Positions 28,631-39,174 are shown, numbered from the stretch's first letter. The stretch: 64,000 bases of DNA from Flavobacterium seoulense (GCF_000695795.1 NZ_JNCA01000017.1:62001-126000); one strand, 5' to 3'. The notes: generated from the letters alone by a model not told the origin. Program-made: numbers and translations.

Positions 28631-29749
28631 TTAGATATTTTTAATCTTGACACAAGAAATGTTTTTTAGTCCTAGTTCGCTTACTTTGTCTAACAAACCT
28701 GTTTTTGTATTTCTTTTAAAAACAATTATGTTTCCGCTATTCATATTGGCTACAATAAGGAATTTTCCACTCGGGTCAATAGCAAAATTTCTTGGGTGAT
28801 TTCCTAAAGTAGATTCAGTAGCAACGCTTTTTAACGAACCATCTTTTTTGATGCTGTAAATAGAAATGTTGTTTTCAATTCCTCTATTCGAAACATATAA
28901 AAATTTTCCATCTGGAGAAATAAGGATTTCAGCACTCCCAAAATCTGCAGAAAGGCTTTTTGATTCAATTTTAGTTCGTTCTATAAGATTGAATTTTCCA
29001 TTTTTTGTGTTGTAAGCGCTTATTGCGCCAGCAATTTCTTCAATAGCATATCCCCATTTTTTGTTAGGATGAAATACAAAATGTCTTGGTCCGCTTCCGG
29101 GAGTTGTTTTTGTGAAACGCTCATTTTGAATATTTACAGGTTCTTTTTTGTTGCTATCGAAAGGGAATATTCTGATTTTATCAGCACCCAAATCTGGTGC
29201 AACGATGTAATCATTATCTGGTGAAAAAAATATAGAATGGATATGTGAGCTTTTTTGACGTTCAGGATTGATACTTCCTTCGGTAAATGGCAGATGTTGG
29301 ACAATGGGATTTATTATACCATTTTTGGCTAAAGGAAATACAGAAAGACTGCTTCCTGTATAATTAGCGTCAATGAGCCATTTTTCGGTGTGATCTAACG
29401 AAAGATAGACAGGATTCTCTCCATTTGTCTTTTGACTGCTTATGAATGTCAGACTTTTATTTTTAGGGTCAAATTTAAAACTACTCACACTTCCTGCATT
29501 TGGTGTTTTACTTTCGGTACAGGCATATACAAATTCTCCGTTATTAGATAAGGTAAGATAAGAAGGATTTGAAATATTACTTATCGAAGTAATCTTGTTT
29601 AGTTTTCCTGTATTAGTGTCTAATTGATAAACATATATTCCTTCATCGCTCTTATTGGTGGTATAGGAGCCAAAAAAGACATAGCTGTTTTGCGAGTTGA
29701 CAACTTGAAAACAAAGTAAAACGAGCAATAGTAAGATAGTTTTTTTCAA
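28631..29749 (-). CDS. Exported lactonase-like seven-bladed propeller protein
   Basis: 372-residue protein of the lactonase/6-phosphogluconolactonase (YbhE-like) beta-propeller family. Repeats such as GKFLYVSNRG, GKFLIVANMNSGNIIVF and GSGPRHFVFHPNKKWGYAI mark the blades. An N-terminal signal peptide (TILLLLVLLCFQVVNSQ) directs it out of the cytoplasm, so a role in the pentose phosphate pathway is unlikely. It more probably hydrolyses extracellular or periplasmic sugar lactones, or is a binding protein. It converges on the NlpC/P60 gene. Confidence 0.85.
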   Translation of the reverse strand: MKKTILLLLVLLCFQVVNSQNSYVFFGSYTTNKSDEGIYVYQLDTNTGKLNKITSISNISNPSYLTLSNNGEFVYACTESKTPNAGSVSSFKFDPKNKSLTFISSQKTNGENPVYLSLDHTEKWLIDANYTGSSLSVFPLAKNGIINPIVQHLPFTEGSINPERQKSSHIHSIFFSPDNDYIVAPDLGADKIRIFPFDSNKKEPVNIQNERFTKTTPGSGPRHFVFHPNKKWGYAIEEIAGAISAYNTKNGKFNLIERTKIESKSLSADFGSAEILISPDGKFLYVSNRGIENNISIYSIKKDGSLKSVATESTLGNHPRNFAIDPSGKFLIVANMNSGNIIVFKRNTKTGLLDKVSELGLKNISCVKIKNI

Positions 29750-29828
29750 GGGTATTCGGTTTTAATTACTGTATGTTCAAATGTATTTCTTTTTAAATAA
29801 TATTGATTGCTATTTTTTAAAACAAAAA

Positions 29829-29858
29829 GAGCCAGCTTTAAAACTGGCTCTCTCTTTA
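29829..29858 (-). terminator. Terminator after the htrA gene (minus strand)
   Basis: Stem AGAGCCAG/CTGGCTCT with an 8-nt loop; on the minus strand a T-rich tail follows. Confidence 0.75.
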
Positions 29859-29878
29859 TTTGTTTACAAAGATTGAAA

Positions 29879-31279
29879 TTAAATAATAATTCGGATAATT
29901 TCTCCATTTTTATTTATCATTTCAATGCGAACACTTTGGCGCTCATCTTTACTGTTTAAGAATTTAGACACCGTTTCGATATCATTGGCTTTAATATTAT
30001 CAATACTCAAAATGATATTACCGTTTAATTCACTAGCATATTGACTTAGATTTTCATTGTTAACTGATTTGATTTTTACACCATAAGTCACATTGAATTT
30101 TTTCTTGTCTGCAGGCGTGATGTTTTCAAGTTCCATTCCTTTGAATTCGGTGCTGAAAAATTCGTTTTTGCTTAAAGTTACATTGACAATTTTAGTTTCG
30201 CCATCTCTAATAATATTTACAGCTACTTTGTCATTTGGTCTTTTAGTATTAATATATCCTGAAAGATCGGCAAATGTAGAAATGTTTTGATTGTCAATTT
30301 TTACAATAATATCTCCTTTTTTCAAACCAGATTTGTCTGCTCCGGTATTTTTTCGAACATTATTAATGTAAAATCCCTGAGTTTGTTTAATGCCTAATTC
30401 TTTAGAAGCAGTTGCGTTCAATTCGCCTCCTTCAACCCCAAGAATTCCTCGTTGTACATTACCATATTCCATAATGTCTTCGATTATTTTTCGGGTGATA
30501 TTTGAAGGAACGGCAAATGAATAACCAACATAAGAACCCGTCATAGAAGTAATCATGGTGTTGATTCCAATTAAATCACCACGCGTATTTACTAATGCGC
30601 CACCACTATTTCCCGGATTTACTGCAGCATCTGTTTGTATAAAAGATTGAATACCGTCTGTTCCTAAATTTCTGGCTTTTGCCGAAACAATTCCGGCTGT
30701 TACAGTAGAAGTCAGGTTGTATGGATTACCTACGGCAAGAACCCATTCGCCCACTTTTACATCATCAGAATTTCCAAAAGGAGTATAAGGTAATTTTTCA
30801 TCGGCATCGATTTTTAAAAGAGCAATGTCCATTTTAGAATCGGTACCAACAAGTTTTGCTTTGTATGATTTTCTGTTATTTAAGGTAATTTCAATTTCAG
30901 AAGCATCTCTAATTACGTGATTATTGGTTACGATATAACCATCTTCAGAAATAATTACTCCTGAACCTGTTCCTACTTGTTCCTGTGATTGTCCGCCTTT
31001 GTAACCGTAGAAAAATTCAAGCATTGGATTGTTGACTTTGTGATAAGATACATTTTTCACGTGCACAACAGTATGTATTGTTTTGTCTGCAGCTTCGGTA
31101 AAATCTAAAAGTTCGGAAGATAAACCAACTCTTTTGGTATAATTATCAGCTGCTAATGTCGTTATTGTTTTTTTGTTATTCGAAAAATAACCATCGTTGT
31201 CAAATAATAATTTGTAAGCCCCTAAAGTTGTGGCTCCACTTAATAAAGACACTAAAAATAGATTAGAAAATCGTTTCAT
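29879..31279 (-). CDS. HtrA/DegP-family periplasmic serine protease
   Basis: 466-residue trypsin-like protease with two PDZ domains, involved in envelope protein quality control. A membrane or signal segment (NLFLVSLLSGATTLGAYKLL) is at the N-terminus. The triad is visible as NNHVI (His), KMDIALLKI (Asp) and NPGNSGGALV (Ser). PDZ1 (about residues 260-350) includes NVRKNTGADKSGLKKGDIIV; a second, more diverged PDZ ends the protein. The start at 31279 (MKRFSNLF) is preferred; an ATG four codons upstream is possible. Confidence 0.93.
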   Translation of the reverse strand: MKRFSNLFLVSLLSGATTLGAYKLLFDNDGYFSNNKKTITTLAADNYTKRVGLSSELLDFTEAADKTIHTVVHVKNVSYHKVNNPMLEFFYGYKGGQSQEQVGTGSGVIISEDGYIVTNNHVIRDASEIEITLNNRKSYKAKLVGTDSKMDIALLKIDADEKLPYTPFGNSDDVKVGEWVLAVGNPYNLTSTVTAGIVSAKARNLGTDGIQSFIQTDAAVNPGNSGGALVNTRGDLIGINTMITSMTGSYVGYSFAVPSNITRKIIEDIMEYGNVQRGILGVEGGELNATASKELGIKQTQGFYINNVRKNTGADKSGLKKGDIIVKIDNQNISTFADLSGYINTKRPNDKVAVNIIRDGETKIVNVTLSKNEFFSTEFKGMELENITPADKKKFNVTYGVKIKSVNNENLSQYASELNGNIILSIDNIKANDIETVSKFLNSKDERQSVRIEMINKNGEIIRIII

Positions 31280-31387
31280 AATAGAGATCATTTTGGTGTT
31301 ATTTTAAAGTAAATTTAAAGCGAAATTAATATGTTAAAAAATACTTTAACGCTGTTTAACAATGATTAACATATCATTAATAGTTCG

Positions 31388-31395
31388 TACTTTTG
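31388..31395 (+). promoter_or_regulatory. Putative dapF promoter
   Basis: TACTTTTG fits TAnnTTTG and lies 19 bp before the dapF ATG, implying a leader of roughly 14 nt. No TTG -33 element is seen. Confidence 0.45.
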
Positions 31396-31414
31396 TAAAA
31401 CAAATTTAGAAAAA

Positions 31415-32197
31415 ATGTTAGTACAATTTTATAAATATCAGGGTACCGGAAATGATTTTGTAATCATCGATAATCGTACCAATTTTTTTCCAAAAGAAGA
31501 TACAAAACTGATTGAACGTCTTTGTGACAGACGATTTGGAATAGGAGCGGACGGATTGATGTTGCTTGAAAATGATCCTGAAACTGATTTTAAAATGGTT
31601 TATTATAATTCCGACGGGAATCAAAGTACGATGTGTGGAAATGGCGGAAGATGTTTGGTCGCTTTTGCTAAACAATTAAAGGTAATTGGTGATACTACTT
31701 CATTTAATGCTGTTGACGGATTGCACCATGCTTCAGTTGATAAAGATGGAATCGTTTCTTTGCAAATGATAGATGTTGATGGTATAAAAATAAATCCGAA
31801 TTATAGTTTTTTAAATACAGGTTCGCCACATCATGTACAACTAGTAGATGACTTAGAACATTACAATGTAAAAGAAAATGGTGCTGCTATTCGTTATGGA
31901 GAATTATACGGAAAAGCAGGAAGCAATATTAATTTTGTCAAAAAAATTGATGATGCCACTTTTGCATTGCGTACTTACGAGCGTGGTGTAGAAGATGAAA
32001 CTTTGGCTTGTGGTACTGGAGCAACTGCAGCGGCGATTGCTATGAATGCAACAGGACAAACGGATTTAACAGCAATCAATATGAATGTTGAAGGCGGAAA
32101 ATTATCGGTTTCTTTTGAAAAAGAAGGCGATAAATATGTTAATGTATTCCTGAACGGTCCTGCCAAATTTGTTTTTGAAGGCACTATCGAAATTTAA
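31415..32197 (+). CDS. dapF: Diaminopimelate epimerase
   Basis: 260-residue cofactor-independent epimerase converting LL- to meso-diaminopimelate for lysine and peptidoglycan synthesis. The two catalytic cysteines are in MCGNGGRC and LACGTGATAAAIAM. The start MLVQFYKYQGTGNDFVIID is typical. It is the first gene of a run (acetyltransferase, mltG, DUF2279) packed within short gaps, several with cell-wall roles. Confidence 0.97.
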   Translation: MLVQFYKYQGTGNDFVIIDNRTNFFPKEDTKLIERLCDRRFGIGADGLMLLENDPETDFKMVYYNSDGNQSTMCGNGGRCLVAFAKQLKVIGDTTSFNAVDGLHHASVDKDGIVSLQMIDVDGIKINPNYSFLNTGSPHHVQLVDDLEHYNVKENGAAIRYGELYGKAGSNINFVKKIDDATFALRTYERGVEDETLACGTGATAAAIAMNATGQTDLTAINMNVEGGKLSVSFEKEGDKYVNVFLNGPAKFVFEGTIEI

Positions 32198-32222
32198 TTT
32201 CCAGAAAATTACTCACTTCTTT

Positions 32223-32756
32223 ATGATAACATTAAAAGGCGATTCTATTTATTTACGGGCTCTTGAACCGAATGATTTAGAATTTATTTATGCTATAGAA
32301 AATAATGAAAGCATCTGGGAAGTGAGTAATACTCAAACTCCTTACAGCCGATTCCTAATTAGACAATATCTCGAAAATGCCCATCAGGATATTTATGAAG
32401 CAAAACAACTACGATTAGCCATTTGTCAGGACGAAGATTTTCCAGCCATTGGATTGATTGATTTGTTTGATTTTGATCCAAAAAATAATCGTGCAGGTGT
32501 TGGTATTTTAATTCAGGACGATGCTAACAGGAATCAAAAAATCGGTTCTGAAGCTTTAGAAATGTTAATTCGTTATTCTTTCAGACATTTAAATTTACAT
32601 CAATTGTATGCAAATATTGGCATGCAAAATGAACCAAGTAAAGCACTTTTTACTAAATTTGGCTTTCAGTGTATAGGTGTAAAAAAGGATTGGAATCTCA
32701 TTAATGGAGTATATCAGGACGAAGCCATCTATCAGTTAATTAATCAACAATTTTAA
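32223..32756 (+). CDS. GNAT-family N-acetyltransferase (RimJ/RimL-like)
   Basis: 177-residue acetyltransferase of the RimJ/RimL type (GNAT fold), with IYLRALEPNDLEFIYAIEN at the N-terminus and the acetyl-CoA region around VGILIQDDANRNQKIGSEAL. The substrate is unknown; small-molecule or protein N-terminus acetylation is possible. ATG 32223 (MITLKGDSIYLRALEP) is chosen; the frame is open upstream into dapF, but the extension has no family match. It lies 25 bp after dapF and 10 bp before mltG. Confidence 0.88.
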   Translation: MITLKGDSIYLRALEPNDLEFIYAIENNESIWEVSNTQTPYSRFLIRQYLENAHQDIYEAKQLRLAICQDEDFPAIGLIDLFDFDPKNNRAGVGILIQDDANRNQKIGSEALEMLIRYSFRHLNLHQLYANIGMQNEPSKALFTKFGFQCIGVKKDWNLINGVYQDEAIYQLINQQF

Positions 32757-32766
32757 ATTTTTAGCT

Positions 32767-33807
32767 TTGAGCACAAAAAAAATAATTTCAATCATTTCCA
32801 TTGTCGTCATTTCTGTATTGATTATTTATGGTTTTGTTTTAATTGGACAAATATTTTCGAAAAACACAAAATTCACTGAAAATGAAGTATATGTTCATAT
32901 TCCAACAGATGCAACTTATCAGCAGGCATTAGATTCTTTAAGTAAATATGTAGAAAATCTGGATCGCTTTGAAATGGTGGCTAACAAAATGAGTTATCCT
33001 GAAAATGTAAAATCGGGACGTTTTTTATTGACCAAAGGAATGAATAGTTACAAACTGGTAAAGGCAATGCGATACAATGTTCCTGTAAAGTTAGCTTTCA
33101 ACAATCAGGAGCGAATTGAAAATTTAGCAGGTCGTGTAGGTTCACAAATTGAAGCAGATAGTTTGTCGTTATTGAATTCATTTAAAGATTCTATCTTTTT
33201 AAAAGAAAATGATTTTACTGAAGATAATGTTTTATCTATGTTTATTGCCAATACTTATGAAGTGTATTGGAATACTTCGGCAGAGAAGTTTAGAGATAAA
33301 ATGATTAAGGAATACCGTAACTTTTGGAACGAAGAACGTGTTGCAAAAGCAAAAAAGCAAGGATTGTCGCCTACAGAAGCTACAACTCTGGCTTCTATTG
33401 TACATAAAGAATCCGTTAAAAAAGACGAAAGACCTAGAATTGCAGGTGTTTATTTGAACAGATTGCGAGCTGGAATGCCACTTCAGGCCGATCCTACAGT
33501 GATTTATGCCAAAAAGAAAAAGGATAACGATTTCGCTCAGGTTATCAAACGCGTTTTTTACAACGATTTGTTTTTAAACTCACCATACAACACTTATAAA
33601 GTAATTGGGCTTCCTCCAGGACCTATCGCAATGCCGGATATTACGGCACTTGAAGCGGTTTTAGATCCGGAAAAAAATAACTTTATCTATTTCTGCGCTA
33701 GTGTGGATCGTTTTGGTTACCACGAATTTGCAGCTACTTTGGAAGAACATAATGTAAATGCTAAAAAATATTCTAATTGGATTAGTAGCCAGGGAGTAAA
33801 AAGATAA
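32767..33807 (+). CDS. mltG: Endolytic murein transglycosylase MltG
   Basis: 346-residue YceG-like protein with an N-terminal membrane helix (about residues 6-27). The C-terminal catalytic region includes LASIVHKESVKKDERPRIAGVYLNRL (split here for reading as LASIVHKES with catalytic Glu, then RIAGVYLNRL), and SPYNTYKVIGLPPGPIAMPD. It cuts nascent glycan strands and may set their length. The start is TTG at 32767; no ATG lies near the N-terminus, and a later ATG would remove the membrane helix. Confidence 0.93.
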   Translation: MSTKKIISIISIVVISVLIIYGFVLIGQIFSKNTKFTENEVYVHIPTDATYQQALDSLSKYVENLDRFEMVANKMSYPENVKSGRFLLTKGMNSYKLVKAMRYNVPVKLAFNNQERIENLAGRVGSQIEADSLSLLNSFKDSIFLKENDFTEDNVLSMFIANTYEVYWNTSAEKFRDKMIKEYRNFWNEERVAKAKKQGLSPTEATTLASIVHKESVKKDERPRIAGVYLNRLRAGMPLQADPTVIYAKKKKDNDFAQVIKRVFYNDLFLNSPYNTYKVIGLPPGPIAMPDITALEAVLDPEKNNFIYFCASVDRFGYHEFAATLEEHNVNAKKYSNWISSQGVKR

Positions 33808-33809
33808 TT

Positions 33810-34724
33810 TTGAAGTATAAAAATATTTTTCTTTTCTGTTTTTTACTTACAATTTCTAATTGTTTGGCTCAAAACGGTATAGAACGTTTTTTAAAACCGT
33901 CTGATAGTTTAAATTTAAAAAGAACTAAGGCGGTTTTTATTTCAGAAGCAGCAGTTTCTACCGTTGCCTTGGTAGGTTTAAACCAATTGTGGTATGCTGA
34001 TTATCCCCGATCGAAGTTTCATTTTATCAATGATAATAAAGATTGGCTGCAAATGGATAAGGCAGGGCATATTTATTCTTCTTATCATTTAGGACGATTA
34101 GGCAGCGAAATGTTACAGTGGAGCGGTGCCAGTTCTAAACAGCAATTAATTTATGGTGCGGGATTAGGATTTGCATTTTTAACCGCTGTAGAAGTCTTAG
34201 ATGGATTTTCTTCAGAATGGGGAGCATCTACTGGAGATGTAATTGCTAATGCTACCGGAACAGCCTTATATGTTTCACAGGAATTATTATGGAAAGAACA
34301 GCGTATTACTCCAAAATTTTCTTTTCACACGACTCAATTTGCAAAATACCGACCTGAAGTTTTAGGAAGTAGTTTTTCTGAACAAATTCTGAAAGATTAT
34401 AACGGACAAACGTATTGGTTATCGGCTAATTTAAAATCCTTTTTTAAGGACTCCAAAATTCCAAAAATTTTGAATATCGCCATTGGTTATGGAGCCGACG
34501 GAATGATCGATTCAAGGGGAGAAAATACTACTTTTTTGGCACATGAAAATTGGCAAAGATCAAGACAATTCTACCTGAGTTTGGATCTCGATTTGACGAA
34601 AATTGAGACAAAATCACATTTTTTAAAGACTTTTTTTTCTGTTTTTTCCGTTTTAAAAATTCCTGCACCTACGCTCGAATATACAGCTAACGAGGGGTTT
34701 AGGACGCATCTGTTGTATTTTTAG
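33810..34724 (+). CDS. DUF2279 exported protein (YfiM-like)
   Basis: 304-residue protein with a signal peptide (IFLFCFLLTISNCLAQ) and the DUF2279 pattern, including MDKAGHIYSSYHLGR, YGAGLGFAFLTAVEVLDGFS, and EWGASTGDVIANATG. The function is unknown; related proteins are predicted lipoproteins or envelope proteins. It starts with TTG at 33810, only 2 bp after the mltG stop, and uses this start because the signal peptide begins there. It is the last gene of the dapF run. Confidence 0.85.
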   Translation: MKYKNIFLFCFLLTISNCLAQNGIERFLKPSDSLNLKRTKAVFISEAAVSTVALVGLNQLWYADYPRSKFHFINDNKDWLQMDKAGHIYSSYHLGRLGSEMLQWSGASSKQQLIYGAGLGFAFLTAVEVLDGFSSEWGASTGDVIANATGTALYVSQELLWKEQRITPKFSFHTTQFAKYRPEVLGSSFSEQILKDYNGQTYWLSANLKSFFKDSKIPKILNIAIGYGADGMIDSRGENTTFLAHENWQRSRQFYLSLDLDLTKIETKSHFLKTFFSVFSVLKIPAPTLEYTANEGFRTHLLYF

Positions 34725-34766
34725 AAAGCTTTAACATGCTGATTTACAGTTTTATGAAAAAAGTTG

Positions 34767-34774
34767 TATCTTTG
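34767..34774 (+). promoter_or_regulatory. Putative promoter of the lysozyme-like gene
   Basis: TATCTTTG followed by C is a good TAnnTTTG match, 47 bp before the ATG at 34822. Confidence 0.55.
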
Positions 34775-34821
34775 CGGAGCAGAAATTTCTAAATGTGACA
34801 GGTTTAGAAGAAAAACAATTT

Positions 34822-35460
34822 ATGATAAAAAAATGGTATTTTTACACCAGTCTGACTGTAATTATTGTCTTTTTAAGTTACAGTTTTAAACCGCTAAAGT
34901 TAGATACTGAAGAGTGGTTTTCGAAAGAAAAAAATGATGGATCAGATTACTTATTTCCATCAGTCAAACAAGAAGATTATACTAGTTTGAATATCCCTTT
35001 TACAGGAAATTTATTCATTGCGTTCAAAGAAGCAATCGGATTCAAAGAATCTGAAAACAAGTATAAAAAAGTAAATTCTTTAGGGTATTTAGGAAAATAC
35101 CAATTTGGGAATCAAACTTTAAAATCTATAGGAATCCACGATACGGATAAATTCCTAAAAAGCCCCAAACTACAAGAAAAAGCATTTGTTGCTTTATTAT
35201 CTAAAAACAAATCGATTTTACAGGATGTTATCGAAAAGTACGACGGAAAGGTTGTAAATGGTATTTTGATAACAGAATCTGGAATTTTAGCAGCAGCTCA
35301 TCTTGGCGGGCCTGGATCGGTTAAAAAGTATTTTAGAAGTAAAGGGAAGCGCTACATTAAAGATGCTTATGGTACTTCGATTCAGAGTTATTTGAAAAAA
35401 TTTGGAGGTTATGATACTTCCTTTATCGTGCCAGATGTAAATGCAGTGGTAACACTTTAA
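34822..35460 (+). CDS. Membrane-anchored lysozyme-like protein
   Basis: 212-residue protein with one N-terminal membrane segment (about residues 5-22). The central part FKEAIGFKESENKYKKVN, followed by GYLGKYQFGNQTL, resembles the lysozyme/transglycosylase fold seen in phage-tail and peptidoglycan hydrolases, with Glu in KESENKY as candidate catalytic residue. Homologs are often annotated as peptidoglycan-binding proteins. Activity is inferred only. It is a single gene with its own promoter-like element and a shared terminator with the mutase operon. Confidence 0.7.
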   Translation: MIKKWYFYTSLTVIIVFLSYSFKPLKLDTEEWFSKEKNDGSDYLFPSVKQEDYTSLNIPFTGNLFIAFKEAIGFKESENKYKKVNSLGYLGKYQFGNQTLKSIGIHDTDKFLKSPKLQEKAFVALLSKNKSILQDVIEKYDGKVVNGILITESGILAAAHLGGPGSVKKYFRSKGKRYIKDAYGTSIQSYLKKFGGYDTSFIVPDVNAVVTL

Positions 35461-35485
35461 AGAAAGATAATTTGCCTTAAAGAAG

Positions 35486-35523
35486 AAAGGAGTCTATTTG
35501 AAAAGAAGTAGACTCCTTTTTTT
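35486..35523. terminator. Bidirectional terminator between lysozyme-like gene and mutase operon
   Basis: Stem AAAGGAGTCTA/TAGACTCCTTT with A and T runs; its T run overlaps the end of the minus-strand mutase gene. Confidence 0.85.
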
Positions 35524-37681
35524 ATGCTTCATCAATAAATAAGTTTAAAATAGTCGAAGCTATTTTACTTATGTTAGTTCCTGGTCCAAAAACTGCAGCA
35601 GCGCCAGCATCAAATAAATATTGATAATCATGAGGAGGAATCACTCCGCCTACAACAACCATAATATCTTCGCGACCATATTTTTTAAGTTCTTCTATTA
35701 ATTGAGGAACTAGTGTTTTGTGACCAGCAGCCAATGATGAAATGCCCAGAATGTGAACATCATTTTCCATAGCCTGTTTAGCTGTTTCCGCAGGAGTTTG
35801 AAAAAGTGGACCAATGTCAACATCAAAACCAATGTCGGCAAAAGCAGTAGCGACTACTTTAGCGCCTCTGTCGTGTCCGTCCTGTCCCATTTTTGCTACC
35901 ATAATTCTAGGACGGCGTCCTTCCTGTTTAGCAAAAATATCGGCTAATTTTTTTGCTTCATCAAAGCTTTGATCTTCTTTTATTTCTTTACTATACACAC
36001 CGCTAAAAGATTTAATTTGAGCCTTATGTCTTCCAAATACTATTTCTAATGCCTGACTAATTTCGCCCAATGTTGCTCTCTTTCGAGCTGCATCAATAGC
36101 TAATTCCAGTAAATTTCCTTCTCCAGTTTGGGCGCAAAGCGTGATTTTTTCTAAAGTTGCAGCCACTTTTTCCTCATTTCGGCTTGCTTTTACCTGATGA
36201 AGCCGTTCCAGTTGTTGCGCTCTGACTTTTTTAATGTCAATATCTAAAATAGTCAAAGGAGCTTCTTTTTTAAGCTTGTATTTATTAAGTCCTACAATTA
36301 TATCTTGTTTGCTGTCAATACGGGCTTGTTTTCTTGCAGCAGCTTCTTCAATACGCATTTTCGGAATTCCGGATGCCAATGCTTTTGTCATTCCGCCAAG
36401 AGCTTCGATTTCTTCAATTAATATCCATGCTTTTTCGGCTATCTCATTGGTTAAACTTTCGACATAATAACTTCCTGCCCAGGGATCAACGGTCTTCGTA
36501 ATTTTAGTTTCTTCTAATAAAAACAATTGTGTATTTCTGGCAATTCGTGCTGAAAAATCGCTTGGTAACGCCATAGCTTCATCTAAGGCGTTGGTGTGAA
36601 GCGATTGTGTGCCTCCAAAAACAGAAGCAGTCGCTTCAATACAGGTACGGGCAACATTGTTAAACGGATCCTGAGCTGTTAAACTCCAGCCGCTTGTTTG
36701 ACAATGTGTTCGTAAAATAAGTGATTTAGGATTTTGAGGATTGAATGTTTTAACCAATTTAGTCCAGAGCATTCTTGCTGCTCTCATTTTGGCAATTTCC
36801 ATAAAATGATTCATCCCGGTTCCCCAGAAAAAGGATAATCTTGGAGCGAATTCATCAATTTTCATTCCTGTCGAAAGTCCGGTTCTAATGTATTCTAATC
36901 CATCGGCTAGGGTGTAAGCCAGTTCAATATCGGCAGTAGCTCCAGCTTCCTGCATGTGATAGCCTGAAATGGAAATCGAATGGAATTTCGGCATTTTTTT
37001 GCTGGTATATTCAAAAATAGCAGCCGTAATTTTCATCGAAGGTTCAGGTGGATAAATATAGGTATTGCGAACCATGAATTCTTTTAGAATATCATTTTGA
37101 ATAGTTCCCGAAAGTTGTTCAGGTGTAACCCCTTGTTCTTCGGCAGCTACGATATAAAATGCCATGATGGGTAAAACGGCTCCATTCATGGTCATCGAAA
37201 CCGACATTTTATCTAGTGGAATTTGGTCAAAAAGTATTTTAAAATCTTCAACAGTATCAATAGCAACGCCGGCTTTTCCAACATCGCCTTGTACACGTTC
37301 ATGATCTGAATCGTAACCGCGATGTGTGGGCAAATCAAAAGCAATCGAAAGTCCGCCTTGTCCTGCGTGAATGTTTTTTCGATAAAAATGATTACTTTCT
37401 TCAGCCGTTGAAAAACCCGAATATTGACGAATAGTCCACGGTTTTTGAACATACATGGTGGTATGTGGTCCTCGCAAATAAGGCGGAAATCCTGCAGCAA
37501 AATCCAGATGTTCTAAATTTTCAATATCTTTCTCGGAATAATTTTGCTTGAGTTCAATTCCTTCTGCGGTAACAAAAATTTTAGCATTCGTTTTTTCTTT
37601 TGCATAAGAATCCTCTAAGCTATTAGTAGCTTTCGATTTTTGATTGTCGAGTTGAATATGTCTGAGGTCTTTTCGAATCAT
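35522..37681 (-). CDS. scpA: Methylmalonyl-CoA mutase large subunit
   Basis: 719-residue catalytic subunit of the B12-dependent mutase that interconverts methylmalonyl-CoA and succinyl-CoA. The TIM-barrel part has [21 protein letters not shown] and [16 protein letters not shown]. The C-terminal cobalamin-binding domain carries [15 protein letters not shown] (DxHxxG, with the lower-ligand His) and GGVIPPHDY. It forms a heterodimer with the product of the gene upstream. No meaB-type chaperone or epimerase gene is adjacent. It is sometimes named mutB. Confidence 0.97.
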   Translation of the reverse strand: MIRKDLRHIQLDNQKSKATNSLEDSYAKEKTNAKIFVTAEGIELKQNYSEKDIENLEHLDFAAGFPPYLRGPHTTMYVQKPWTIRQYSGFSTAEESNHFYRKNIHAGQGGLSIAFDLPTHRGYDSDHERVQGDVGKAGVAIDTVEDFKILFDQIPLDKMSVSMTMNGAVLPIMAFYIVAAEEQGVTPEQLSGTIQNDILKEFMVRNTYIYPPEPSMKITAAIFEYTSKKMPKFHSISISGYHMQEAGATADIELAYTLADGLEYIRTGLSTGMKIDEFAPRLSFFWGTGMNHFMEIAKMRAARMLWTKLVKTFNPQNPKSLILRTHCQTSGWSLTAQDPFNNVARTCIEATASVFGGTQSLHTNALDEAMALPSDFSARIARNTQLFLLEETKITKTVDPWAGSYYVESLTNEIAEKAWILIEEIEALGGMTKALASGIPKMRIEEAAARKQARIDSKQDIIVGLNKYKLKKEAPLTILDIDIKKVRAQQLERLHQVKASRNEEKVAATLEKITLCAQTGEGNLLELAIDAARKRATLGEISQALEIVFGRHKAQIKSFSGVYSKEIKEDQSFDEAKKLADIFAKQEGRRPRIMVAKMGQDGHDRGAKVVATAFADIGFDVDIGPLFQTPAETAKQAMENDVHILGISSLAAGHKTLVPQLIEELKKYGREDIMVVVGGVIPPHDYQYLFDAGAAAVFGPGTNISKIASTILNLFIDEA

Positions 37682-37721
37682 TTTTTTGGGATGCTTTTTG
37701 CAATTTATTTTGGATACTTCA

Positions 37722-39089
37722 TCATTGTTCTGAAGCCAGTCGTTCCTGTTCTAATTTTTCTGCCAGTCGTTTTTCTATAATTGGTGTAATCAGCGTTTTT
37801 CGGGGTTTAATTTTTACAAAAGGATACAATTCAATTTGTTCTTTCATTTTGTCTTTCGGATTCGAATATTTATTGGTTCCAATTAGGATTTCTTTCCCTG
37901 AATCAAAAAGTTGTTGTTCCTTATCTGCGCTTTCTTGAATTTTTCTTTTGATAATTCCGTCGTTCAATTGTTTTAAAAAACCGCCATTAGCTTCAATTTC
38001 TTTAAACAATGTCAAAGCTTTTTCAGCTAATTGTTGCGTTAGAGTTTCAATATAATAACTGCCATCAGCGGGATTATTTACTTTATCAAAGTAACTTTCG
38101 TTCTTTAAAATCAGTAATTGATTTCGGGCTATTCGATCGCCAAATTCATTGCTTTTATGATAAATAGAATCGTAAGCTAAATTAGCAATAGCATCTGCTC
38201 CGCCTAGAATTGCCGACATACATTCGGTGGTGGTACGCAACATATTATTGTTGAAATCATACAAGGTTTTGTTCCGTTTTGTAGGCGTTGCCAGAATGTG
38301 ACAATTGCTGTCATGATAATATTCTTTGGCAATTAATTGAAACAATAATCGAAGTGCTCGCAGTTTTGCAATTTCAAAAAAGTAATTAGTTCCCACTGCA
38401 ACTTCAAAAACAATTGCCTGATGAATAGTTGGAATTCGGTTTAGATATTCATTGGCATGAGCCAAACTATAAGCAATTTGCTGAACAATATTTGCTCCCG
38501 CATTTTGATATAAAGTCAAATTAACGCTTATCAAAGAGCTGTCTCTAGTTGTTTTTGAAAGCAAGCGAAGTGTCTCGAAATTGTCTTTTTCTTTGGTCGA
38601 AAACCAATTCCCGTCTTTGGCTAATTGCCCAATAGGATCCAGATTGTAAAATACTCTGGCTTTTTTTTGCTCGACAATCGTATTTGTTTTTGAAATAAAA
38701 TCAACCGATAGAAATTTTAGATCAAAATAAATTGCCGTATTTTCTAATGGTAGTTTTTCTAGTAATTTGGTAATATCAATTGATTCGTTTTCGATGGTAA
38801 ATCGTAAACTTTCAGCACCTCGTTTTAAAGAATCTAAGGCTCTTTCTGCTGATTTTTCGACATCGAAGACAAAAATATTTTGGCAAATTTTAAATTCAGA
38901 GGCTTTAGTATCAGCAGTATTCGCCTGGCTAAAATCGTCCCGATGATAAAAAGGTTTTACTTTAATATCTTCTGGCGAATTCCAAACTAAGCTTTCGTTA
39001 TAATCGGCTCCATCAAGTTCAAACTGGATGTTTTGTTTCCATTGTTTTGATGAAACCGGGTCGAAATCTTCGAATAGAGGAGTAGCCAT
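37722..39089 (-). CDS. mutA: Methylmalonyl-CoA mutase small subunit
   Basis: 455-residue non-catalytic subunit paralogous to the large one. It keeps the barrel framework (for example [19 protein letters not shown] and [19 protein letters not shown]) but has no DxHxxG cobalamin motif and ends before the B12 domain, as expected for the small subunit. It precedes the large-subunit gene by 40 bp on the minus strand, consistent with equal co-expression. It is a normal subunit, not a truncated copy. Confidence 0.95.
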   Translation of the reverse strand: MATPLFEDFDPVSSKQWKQNIQFELDGADYNESLVWNSPEDIKVKPFYHRDDFSQANTADTKASEFKICQNIFVFDVEKSAERALDSLKRGAESLRFTIENESIDITKLLEKLPLENTAIYFDLKFLSVDFISKTNTIVEQKKARVFYNLDPIGQLAKDGNWFSTKEKDNFETLRLLSKTTRDSSLISVNLTLYQNAGANIVQQIAYSLAHANEYLNRIPTIHQAIVFEVAVGTNYFFEIAKLRALRLLFQLIAKEYYHDSNCHILATPTKRNKTLYDFNNNMLRTTTECMSAILGGADAIANLAYDSIYHKSNEFGDRIARNQLLILKNESYFDKVNNPADGSYYIETLTQQLAEKALTLFKEIEANGGFLKQLNDGIIKRKIQESADKEQQLFDSGKEILIGTNKYSNPKDKMKEQIELYPFVKIKPRKTLITPIIEKRLAEKLEQERLASEQ

Positions 39090-39174
39090 TTTAATTTTAT
39101 TTTTTGAAGCTTCGCTTCTTTTTTACTGCAGCTAACACAGAATGTGTAAAACTTTCCAGAAAGTTAGTGAATTA

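Noticed and set aside
28631..29749. Cytoplasmic 6-phosphogluconolactonase of the pentose phosphate pathway
   Set aside because: The family fits, but a clear signal peptide places the protein outside the cytoplasm.
33810..34724. DUF2279 gene as an outer-membrane enzyme
   Set aside because: Only a signal peptide and the family pattern are visible; no catalytic motif supports a specific activity.
35522..39089. Methylmalonyl-CoA mutase as one gene broken by frameshift
   Set aside because: The two ORFs are the usual large (719) and small (455) subunits; the smaller lacks the B12 domain as expected.
39090..39174. Cobalamin riboswitch before the mutase genes
   Set aside because: The gap is 85 bp, too short for such an element, and contains no B12-box-like sequence I can see.
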